A stretch of DNA of 6,016 nucleotides. It comes from Pseudomonadota bacterium (lineage in GTDB: Bacteria; Myxococcota; Myxococcia; Myxococcales; Vulgatibacteraceae). Numbering within the stretch: position 1 is the stretch's first letter; each line of letters starts with the position of its first letter. Where the stretch lies: positions 1 to 6,016 of the forward strand of contig JAEZJH010000506.1 of the NCBI GenBank assembly GCA_023436385.1, read 5' to 3'. Positions 1 through 4,238 of this stretch are shown here, piece after piece. Below the pieces are notes generated by a model. The model worked only from the letters and a program-made list of their open reading frames with translations. It had not been told where the DNA came from and searched no databases. A program made the position numbers and the translations under genes.

Positions 1-313
1 CCTCGGGGAACAGCGGCCGGCAGGAGCGATCGCAGATGCGGGAGGTGAGGGTCTCCTTGTCGGTGGGCCGACCCTCGCGGCGGAAGAACGAGCCGGGGAT
101 GCGGCCGGCGGCGGCCAGCTTCTCCTGGTAGTCCACGGTGAGGGGGAAGAAGTCGAGGCCTTCCTTCTTCTCCTTGGCGCTGACCACCGTCACCAGGACG
201 ATGGAGTCACCGTAGCGCACCCAGACGGCGCCGTCGGCCTGCTTGGCGACCTTGCCGGTCTCGATCGTCAGCTCCTTGCCGCCGATCTCGGTCTTCTTGA
301 CGATGTGCTTCAT
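1..313 (-). CDS. pnp: Polynucleotide phosphorylase (PNPase), N-terminal part, cut by the window edge
   Basis: PNPase degrades RNA 3' to 5' by phosphorolysis, as a ring-shaped trimer and often within a degradosome. The 104 complete codons visible encode the start of the first RNase PH domain. It opens MKHIVKKTEIGGKELTIETG, then has VRYGDSIVLVTVV, DFFPLTVDYQEKLAAAGRIP, the family hallmark GSFFRREGRPTDKETLTSR, and a variant of the RPxRPLFPEG segment reading DRSCRPLFPE. The catalytic second RNase PH domain and the KH/S1 RNA-binding domains would lie beyond base 1. The ATG at 313-311 is chosen because GGAG sits 8 bases upstream; another ATG at 318-316 is out of frame and closes after two codons. 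It follows rpsO by 298 bases, the usual order. The structured leader suggests post-transcriptional control, as known for E. coli pnp, but this is inferred. Identity is very secure. Confidence 0.97.
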   Translation of the reverse strand, partial: MKHIVKKTEIGGKELTIETGKVAKQADGAVWVRYGDSIVLVTVVSAKEKKEGLDFFPLTVDYQEKLAAAGRIPGSFFRREGRPTDKETLTSRICDRSCRPLFPE

Positions 314-383
314 GCCATTCGCTCCGCCGCGGGCCGGGCCTGCCGGCGCGACGCGGCCTGGAGGACCCGTCCCTCGGGCCCTC

Positions 384-409
384 GTCCGATCGCCGGATGC
401 GCGACGGAC
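384..409 (-). promoter_or_regulatory. Hairpin in the pnp leader, proximal to the start codon
   Basis: Read on the minus strand, GTCCG (409-405) plus TCGC (404-401) pairs with GCGA (393-390) plus CGGAC (388-384). The stem has nine base pairs with one bulged U (389) and a seven-base loop. It lies about 70 bases upstream of the pnp start codon, between the larger fold at 434-559 and the ribosome-binding region. No function is known. In this GC-rich DNA a nine-pair stem may arise by chance. Confidence 0.3.
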
Positions 410-433
410 CATTCCGCCGTGCTCTTCTTCGTG

Positions 434-559
434 GGGAGTCGTCGGGATCCGAAGGGAGGCTTTTGATCCCTGATCGGAGCCGTCGAGAGCGCTCGACGGA
501 TCCGATCGGAAACCAAAGGCCTCCGGGCGGTCCCCTACCACTCCGCCACGGGCGACCCC
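434..559 (-). promoter_or_regulatory. Candidate structured RNA in the pnp leader: closed multi-branch fold with a long central hairpin
   Basis: On the minus strand the segment folds by eye into a compact junction. The closing helix is 559-553 with 441-434 (seven pairs, one bulged U at 437). It encloses four hairpins: 547-543/530-526 (GGCGG/CCGCC), 524-518/514-508 (seven pairs, two G.U), 507-492/487-472 (15 of 16 positions paired, only U500 against C479 mismatched, loop CGCU), and 470-465/449-444 (GGGATC/GATCCC). The arms nearly abut, leaving few unpaired junction bases. The G.U pairs exist only on the minus-strand RNA, the sense of pnp. In E. coli the rpsO-pnp interval carries a long stem-loop cut by RNase III, which PNPase uses for autoregulation; the 507-472 hairpin is a plausible counterpart by position. 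The long hairpin is directly visible; the whole-fold and function claims are inference. Confidence 0.4.
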
Positions 560-568
560 GTTAATGCG

Positions 569-598
569 CCGCGGGGCGCCCATTCCGGCGCCCCGCGG
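569..598 (-). promoter_or_regulatory. Perfect 12-bp GC hairpin just after rpsO (processing site, 3'-end protector or weak terminator)
   Basis: A perfect inverted repeat pairs CCGCGGGGCGCC (598-587 on the minus strand) with GGCGCCCCGCGG (580-569), with a six-base loop GGAATG. It begins 13 bases after the rpsO stop codon. The bases after it read CGCATTAACG, with no run of U, so it does not meet the pattern of an intrinsic terminator. The position matches the rpsO-proximal attenuator of the E. coli rpsO-pnp operon. It may stabilise the rpsO 3' end, attenuate read-through into pnp or mark a cleavage site. Confidence 0.6.
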
Positions 599-611
599 AG
601 AAACCAACCGG

Positions 612-881
612 CTACTTCCGGATGCCGAGCTCGTCGATCACGGCCTTGTAGCGGCCCTGATCCTTGCCCTTCAGGTAGTCGAGGAGCCGGCGGCGCTGGC
701 CGACCAGCTTCAAGAGACCCCGGCGCGAGTGGTGATCCTTCGCGTGGGTCTTGAAGTGCTCGGTGAGGTAGGCGATCCGCTCGCTGAGGAGCGCGATCTG
801 GACCTCGGGCGAACCCGTGTCCCCCTCGTGCCGCTTGAACTTCTCGACGATCTCCGACTTCCGGTCCTTCAAAAGCGCCAT
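612..881 (-). CDS. rpsO: 30S ribosomal protein S15 (uS15)
   Basis: S15 is a primary 16S rRNA binder in the central domain of the small subunit. It nucleates assembly of the platform and contributes to an intersubunit bridge. The 89-residue product has the standard family length. It contains the conserved GDTGSPEVQIALLSERI helix (20-36), the rRNA-contact segment KDHHSRRGLLKLVGQRRRLLDYLK (48-71) and the C-terminal RYKAVIDELGIRK. The ATG at 881-879 is preceded by GGA with seven bases of spacing. A promoter lies about 125-155 bases upstream (1007-1035), so the gene can be transcribed independently of truB. In several bacteria S15 represses its own translation by binding a structured leader; the leader here is hairpin-rich, but an S15 site cannot be proved by eye. 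Identity is certain. Confidence 0.99.
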   Translation of the reverse strand: MALLKDRKSEIVEKFKRHEGDTGSPEVQIALLSERIAYLTEHFKTHAKDHHSRRGLLKLVGQRRRLLDYLKGKDQGRYKAVIDELGIRK

Positions 882-900
882 CTCGTCATCCGTCCGCTCC

Positions 901-963
901 GGGCCCGGCTGCCGCCGGGGCGGGCCCCTGATTCCCCGACCGCGAAGCGGTGCAGGCGGGGAA
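901..963 (-). promoter_or_regulatory. Structured rpsO 5' leader, candidate S15 autoregulatory region
   Basis: Two structured blocks lie upstream of the rpsO ribosome-binding site. First, TTCCCCG (963-957) pairs perfectly with CGGGGAA (938-932), enclosing an inner ACCGC/GCGGT hairpin (951-947/943-939) with a five-base bulge on one side. Second, CCCGGC (919-914) pairs with GCCGGG (909-904) around the loop GGCA, while an alternative and mutually exclusive helix pairs GGGCCCG (927-921) with CGGGCCC (907-901). The second block ends about 20 bases before the rpsO start codon, so a switch between the two forms could affect ribosome loading. rpsO leaders are known to bind S15 through varied folds in different bacteria. 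Assignment here rests on position and foldability only. Confidence 0.35.
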
Positions 964-975
964 GCCCGCGGGTGG

Positions 976-997
976 TTCCCGGCCCTTTGGCCGGGAA
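976..997 (-). promoter_or_regulatory. Nine-bp hairpin at the predicted 5' end of the rpsO transcript
   Basis: TTCCCGGCC (997-989 on the minus strand) pairs with GGCCGGGAA (984-976) around the four-base loop AAAG. It would lie within a few bases of the start of a transcript initiated from the promoter at 1007-1035, where a stem can shield the 5' end from RNase attack. For transcripts running on from truB it could instead act as a 3' stem, but no U-run follows, so it is not called a terminator. Confidence 0.45.
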
Positions 998-1006
998 AGA
1001 CGCGGC

Positions 1007-1035
1007 AATCTACCGATTCAACAGGGGGTGGTCAA
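1007..1035 (-). promoter_or_regulatory. Sigma-70-type promoter for rpsO (and probably pnp)
   Basis: On the minus strand TTGACC (1035-1030, five of six matches to the -35 consensus) is followed after exactly 17 bases by TAGATT (1012-1007, four of six matches to the -10 consensus). Transcription would start near 1001-999. It lies in the truB-rpsO gap, where E. coli also has an rpsO promoter. The local AT-richness contrasts with the surrounding DNA. No experimental support is available here; it is the best-looking promoter I found in the window. Confidence 0.6.
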
Positions 1036-1095
1036 CGAATCTTCGGGACCCGGCCACGCCTGCCCGGGGGCCGGAAGGGACGCCCGGCCGCGGCG

Positions 1096-2025
1096 TCAGC
1101 CCACGGTCTCCGGGGTCACCAGCACCCGGAGGTAGCGGATCGCGCCGTCCCGGTGCTCGCCGACCGCGAGGAGGCGGCCCTCCCCGTCCACCACCTTCAC
1201 CCGCTCGCCGGCGGCAATCCGGCCGGTGCCCGCGGCGGCCAGGTCCCGCGACCCGAGCGCCATTCCGTAGGCCACCTTGCGGGCCCGCTCCTCGTCGACC
1301 CGCAGCTCCCGGAAGACCGCGAGCGCCTCTGCCATCGGCACCAGGTGCGCCTCGATCCGCGTCGGGTCCTCCTTCGCCCAGGCGAGGAGCCGGTCGAGGG
1401 GCACCGCCCGCTCGATCCGAAACGGCTCGCTGGCCAGCCGGCGGAGCGCCGAGAGGTGCCCGCCCACCTCCAGCGCCTCGCCCAGCTCGTGGGCGATCGA
1501 CCGGATGTAGGTCCCCTTCGAGCAACGGAGCCGGATCACGGCGGTGGCGATCGGACCGGGCTCGAAGGAGAGCAACTCGGCGCGATCGATCCGCACCTTC
1601 CGCGGCTTGCGCTCGATCTCCTCGCCCCGGCGGGCCAGCTCGTAGAGCCGCTTCCCGCCCACCTTCACCGCGGAGAACATCGGCGGCGTCTGCCAGTACT
1701 CGCCCTCGAACGAGCGCACCGCGGCGAGGACCCGCTCGCGATCGAGGCCGCCGGCGTCGCACGTGGCCACGGTCTTGCCCTCGGCGTCGTAGGAGTCGGT
1801 CTCGACGCCGAGGCGGACCGTGCCCTCGTACTCCTTCTCGCCCTCGGCCACGAAGGGCGCGATCTTGGTGGCGTCACCCAGGCAGACCGGCAGGACGCCG
1901 GTGGCCAGGGGATCGAGGGTGCCCAGGTGGCCGGCCTTCCGCCCGCTGCCCAGCGCGCGCAGGCGCCGGACCACGTCGAAGGAGGTGGGGCCCGAGGGCT
2001 TGTCGACGACGAGGATCCCGTCCAA
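1096..2025 (-). CDS. truB: tRNA pseudouridine(55) synthase TruB
   Basis: TruB isomerises uridine 55 in the T-loop of nearly all elongator tRNAs to pseudouridine and also acts as a tRNA-folding chaperone. The 309-residue product is close to the usual length. It has the family opening DGILVVDKPSGPTSFDVV (2-19) and the catalytic motif GHLGTLDPLATGVLPV (32-47), where Asp38 is the predicted nucleophile. It also has YWQTPPMFSAVKVGGKRLYELAR in mid-protein, the RCSKGTYIRSIAHELGE motif, and a C-terminal PUA-like segment containing ERVKVVDGEGRLLAVG. The start is taken as TTG at 2025-2023: GGAG lies five bases upstream, and the product then begins at the conserved MDG position. No ATG or GTG fits. It follows the DHH gene after 83 bases. 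The open frame continues far upstream, but only because of high GC. Confidence 0.96.
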   Translation of the reverse strand: MDGILVVDKPSGPTSFDVVRRLRALGSGRKAGHLGTLDPLATGVLPVCLGDATKIAPFVAEGEKEYEGTVRLGVETDSYDAEGKTVATCDAGGLDRERVLAAVRSFEGEYWQTPPMFSAVKVGGKRLYELARRGEEIERKPRKVRIDRAELLSFEPGPIATAVIRLRCSKGTYIRSIAHELGEALEVGGHLSALRRLASEPFRIERAVPLDRLLAWAKEDPTRIEAHLVPMAEALAVFRELRVDEERARKVAYGMALGSRDLAAAGTGRIAAGERVKVVDGEGRLLAVGEHRDGAIRYLRVLVTPETVG

Positions 2026-2049
2026 GAAGGCTCCGTACCGAGGGGGCTG

Positions 2050-2072
2050 GACTCCCGCCGCCGGCCGGAGTC
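2050..2072 (-). other. Small inverted repeat in the gap before truB
   Basis: GACTCC (minus strand, 2072-2067) pairs with GGAGTC (2055-2050) around an 11-base GC-only loop, 25 bases upstream of the truB start codon. The stem is only six pairs. It could modulate truB translation or be a chance repeat. The rest of the 83-base gap shows nothing recognisable apart from the GGAG ribosome-binding site at 2034-2031. Confidence 0.2.
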
Positions 2073-2108
2073 GCAGGGTCCAAGTTGGTGCGCGGCGCGC
2101 CCGGCGGT

Positions 2109-3116
2109 CTACGGAGACCCGAGCGCGGCCCGGGCCGCGTCTAACACCCGCTCCCGGATCTCCGGCAACGGGCCGACCAACGCGCAGCCCGCGGCCTGGC
2201 GGTGGCCGCCGCCGCCGAACCGCCCGGCGATCGCGGAGACGTCGGCGCCGCCGCGACTCCGGAGGGAGACCCGCACCAGGTCGCCCTCCACCTCGCGAAA
2301 GCAGATCGCCACCTCGACGCCGGCGATCGACCGCGGGTAGGCGACGAAGCCGCCCTCGACCTCCTCGTCGGTGCCGGCCTCCTCCCGCATCCGCCGGGTG
2401 ACGTCGAGGCTGGCGAGCCGGCCGTCGCACTCGACCCGCAGGGTCTCGAGCACCCGCGAGAGGAGGCGCAGCCGCTCCGGCGGCTGGGCCTCGTAGATCC
2501 GCGAGGCCACGTCCCAGGGGTCGAGGCCGGTCTCGAGGAGCGAGGCGGCCAGGCGGTGGGCCTCGGGGCCGGTGTTGGCGAAGCGGAACGAGCCGGTGTC
2601 GGTGACCAGGGAGACGTAAAGCGCGAGGGCGATCTCCCGGGAGAGCGGTCGGCCGGCGGCGACCAGGAGCCGGTGGACGAGGACGCCCACCGAGGCGGCC
2701 CGGGGGTCGAGGAGGTTGAGGTCGCCGAAACGCGGGGTGGTCGGGTGGTGGTCGAGGTTGACGAGGAGGCCGCGCCGGTCGGGACCGGGGACGTCCGGGC
2801 CCAGGCGGTGGAGATCGCCGGCGTCGCAGGTCACGGTGACGTCGAACCGCGCTGCCGGATCGACGCGCTCCACCACCGCGTCGGCGCCCGGGAGGAACCG
2901 GAACACCGGCGGCACCGGATCGGCCGAGTAGACCAGCGGCTCCTTGCCCCACTCCACGAGGGCCCGGGCCAGGCCCAGGGCGCTGCCCAGGGCGTCGCCG
3001 TCCGGGAACCGGTGCATGGTGACGAGCACGCGGTGCGCGCGGGCCAGCGCGGCGACGATCGCCGGGATCGCCTCGTCGGACGCGGCGGTGCTCTCGATCC
3101 GGCCCACGGGAACCAT
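2109..3116 (-). CDS. nrnA: DHH/DHHA1 phosphoesterase, NrnA-like oligoribonuclease / pAp phosphatase
   Basis: NrnA-type enzymes hydrolyse very short RNAs (nanoRNAs) to mononucleotides, and many also dephosphorylate pAp to AMP, in the cytoplasm with Mn2+. The 335-residue product has the N-terminal DHH domain with its metal-binding motifs in order: HRFPDGDALGS (H35, D39, D41), CDAGDLHRLG (D98, D101), NLDHHPTTPRFG (D122, H123, H124) and VTDTGSFRFANT (D173). A DHHA1 substrate-binding domain follows, with GRFGGGGHRQAAGC at 298-311. All key residues are present, so it should be active. The start is ATG at 3116; GTG at 3119 is equally possible, since GGGGAG lies 10 or 7 bases upstream respectively. 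It sits between rbfA and truB, its common place in many bacteria, and complements PNPase by clearing the short products PNPase leaves. The preference between nanoRNA and pAp cannot be read from sequence. Confidence 0.93.
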   Translation of the reverse strand: MVPVGRIESTAASDEAIPAIVAALARAHRVLVTMHRFPDGDALGSALGLARALVEWGKEPLVYSADPVPPVFRFLPGADAVVERVDPAARFDVTVTCDAGDLHRLGPDVPGPDRRGLLVNLDHHPTTPRFGDLNLLDPRAASVGVLVHRLLVAAGRPLSREIALALYVSLVTDTGSFRFANTGPEAHRLAASLLETGLDPWDVASRIYEAQPPERLRLLSRVLETLRVECDGRLASLDVTRRMREEAGTDEEVEGGFVAYPRSIAGVEVAICFREVEGDLVRVSLRSRGGADVSAIAGRFGGGGHRQAAGCALVGPLPEIRERVLDAARAALGSP

Positions 3117-3186
3117 CACTCCTCGTCTCCCCTCGATCCGGCCCCGTGAGGCCGCCGGGTCGGGGGATCCAGCGCCCCTCGCCCGC

Positions 3187-3202
3187 CCACGCCCCGGCGT
3201 GG
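3187..3202 (-). other. Short hairpin after rbfA
   Basis: CCACGC (3202-3197) pairs with GCGTGG (3192-3187) around the loop CGGG, four bases after the rbfA stop codon on the minus strand. No U-run follows, so it is not a convincing terminator. The rest of the rbfA-nrnA gap holds only the purine-rich ribosome-binding region near 3132-3120. Confidence 0.3.
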
Positions 3203-3206
3203 AAGC

Positions 3207-3590
3207 TCAGCCCTCGCCGCCGGCGGGCGGGGTGCCGCCCCCGCCCTCCTGCGCCTTCACCTCGCGCAGGAGCCGCTCGATCCGGTCGCCACGCTCGATC
3301 GCCTCGTCGAACTCGAAGCGGATCTCCGGCGTGTAGCGCATCTGCAACACCTGGCCGAGCTCCCGCCGGACGAAGCCGGCGGCGGCCTTGAGGCCCTTGG
3401 CGGTGTCCGCTTTCGCCTTCTCGTCGCCCATCACCGAGTAGAACGCGGTGGCGTAACGGAGGTCCGGGCTCACCTTCACGCCGGTGAAGGTGACAAAGCC
3501 GATGCGCGGATCCTTGAAGCCACGGACGTTGAGCCTGCCGAGCTCTTCCTGGATCAGCTGCGCCACGCGCTGGGGTCGATCTCTTGCCAT
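3207..3590 (-). CDS. rbfA: 30S ribosome-binding factor A
   Basis: RbfA binds the immature 30S subunit near the 5' helix of 16S rRNA and helps late maturation; it is important for growth in the cold in E. coli. The 127-residue product matches the family length and has a single KH-type domain. It opens with RPQRVAQLIQEELGRL (5-20). The strand-rich core DPRIGFVTFTGVKVSPDLRYATAFYSV comes next, then a helix with GLKAAAGFVRRELGQVLQMRYTPEIRFEFDEAIERGDRIERLL. The C-terminus ends in a short Gly/Pro/Glu tail (from about 114) that is likely disordered. The start ATG at 3590-3588 has GGA six bases upstream, a modest ribosome-binding site. It follows the DUF503 gene after 48 bases and is probably cotranscribed with infB. 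Confidence 0.97.
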   Translation of the reverse strand: MARDRPQRVAQLIQEELGRLNVRGFKDPRIGFVTFTGVKVSPDLRYATAFYSVMGDEKAKADTAKGLKAAAGFVRRELGQVLQMRYTPEIRFEFDEAIERGDRIERLLREVKAQEGGGGTPPAGGEG

Positions 3591-3638
3591 GAAAAGTCCG
3601 CCACTCTAGCCGATCGGGGCCGATCCGGGCGAAAGGTG

Positions 3639-4133
3639 CTACCTGCGGCGGCGCCGCGCCGAGGGGCGCGGCGGCTCCGGGAGGCGCTCCGCCGCCGCCT
3701 CCAGTTCCTCGAGGGTCGGCTCGTCTCCCCAGGGGAAATCCCCGGGATTCTCGAGCTCCTCCTCCATGGCCAGCCGGCCTTCCGCCTCGGCCTCCGCCAG
3801 CGTCCGCTCCGGCTTGAGCGAGCCGGCGACGCCATACATGTCCGCGATGTTGAGCAGCTCGAGCTCGTGGGAGGCGACGTGGGCCTCCGCGCCGCTCTCT
3901 TCGACCGAGCGCAGGACCTTGTCGAGGACCTCGTTGACGAAGGCCCGGTCGTTCCCCACCGCGGCCACGCCAATCGTCGCCTTCTGCCAGAGGTCGTTGT
4001 CCGCGACCTCCGCCACCGACACGTTGAACCGGGCGCGTACCCGGTCGAGCACCTTCCGGAGGACGTGCCGCTTGCCCTTCAGCGAACCCGCGCCGGGGAT
4101 CTGCAGGACGAACCGGAGGACGCCGATCACCAT
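3639..4133 (-). CDS. ylxP: DUF503 (YlxP-like) protein with long charged C-terminal extension
   Basis: The first 95 or so residues match the small DUF503/YlxP family: MVIGVLRFVLQIPGAGSLKGKRHVLRKVLDRVRARFNVSVAEV, DNDLWQKATIGVAAVGND, and FVNEVLDKVLRSVEE. Family members are ferredoxin-like proteins usually of about 90-100 residues, found next to infB and rbfA. A role in ribosome or RNA metabolism has been suggested, but the precise function is unsettled. This copy is 164 residues long. Residues from about 97 onward form an acidic, Glu/Ala-rich segment (for example EAEAEGRLAMEEELENPGDF and EPTLEELEAAAERL), then a Pro-rich stretch and five terminal arginines (160-164). The ATG at 4133-4131 has GGGAG six bases upstream. 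The frame is uninterrupted from core to tail, so this looks like a real extension rather than a frameshift. Confidence 0.92.
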   Translation of the reverse strand: MVIGVLRFVLQIPGAGSLKGKRHVLRKVLDRVRARFNVSVAEVADNDLWQKATIGVAAVGNDRAFVNEVLDKVLRSVEESGAEAHVASHELELLNIADMYGVAGSLKPERTLAEAEAEGRLAMEEELENPGDFPWGDEPTLEELEAAAERLPEPPRPSARRRRR

Positions 4134-4160
4134 GGATCACTCCCGGCGGCCGGCAGGGAG

Positions 4161-4195
4161 TCGCGCTCCCCCGGGCCGGTGCCGGGGGAACGCGA
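4161..4195 (-). promoter_or_regulatory. Strong hairpin in the infB-ylxP gap (proximal to ylxP)
   Basis: On the minus strand TCGCGTTCCCCCGG (4195-4182) pairs with CCGGGGGAGCGCGA (4174-4161) around a seven-base loop. The helix has 14 continuous pairs. One of them (4190/4166) is a G.U wobble that would be a mismatch on the opposite strand, which favours a role in the minus-strand transcript. It ends 27 bases before the ylxP start codon. No U-run follows. Confidence 0.5.
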
Positions 4196-4204
4196 GGATC
4201 GGGG

Positions 4205-4231
4205 TCCGGGCGACCCATGGGGTCGCCCGGA
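4205..4231 (-). promoter_or_regulatory. Perfect 12-bp hairpin directly after infB
   Basis: TCCGGGCGACCC (4231-4220 on the minus strand) pairs perfectly with GGGTCGCCCGGA (4216-4205) around the three-base loop CAT. It starts seven bases after the infB stop codon. The sequence beyond is CCCCGATCC, without a U-run, so it does not look like a classical intrinsic terminator. It may protect the infB 3' end, slow polymerase or be a processing site that allows different levels of infB and the downstream genes. Confidence 0.55.
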
Positions 4232-4238
4232 GCGACGG

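Noticed and set aside
310..516. 68-codon minus-strand frame (TTG start) ending on the pnp start codon
   Set aside because: It is Arg/Pro-rich, has no recognisable motif, starts with TTG inside a predicted hairpin with no clear ribosome-binding site, and overlaps the structured leader. Most likely a chance open frame in GC-rich DNA.
434..559. A tRNA-Ser or tRNA-Leu gene on the minus strand
   Set aside because: Some D-arm-like wording (GTGGCGGAGTGGTAGG) and T-loop-like wording (TTCGGATCC) is present. However, there is no 7-base anticodon loop, the T-arm does not pair as 5+7, the variable arm would be 15 pairs, and CCA is absent.
569..598. Intrinsic terminator after rpsO
   Set aside because: The stem is strong but is followed by CGCATTAACG, with no U-tract, so it is listed as a hairpin rather than a terminator.
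564..3149. Long plus-strand open frames (564-2144, 817-2340, 2202-3149)
   Set aside because: They are antisense to rpsO, truB and nrnA, have no family motifs and show shadow-frame composition.
4205..4231. Intrinsic terminator after infB
   Set aside because: No U-run follows, and the downstream genes lack an obvious promoter of their own, so read-through is expected.
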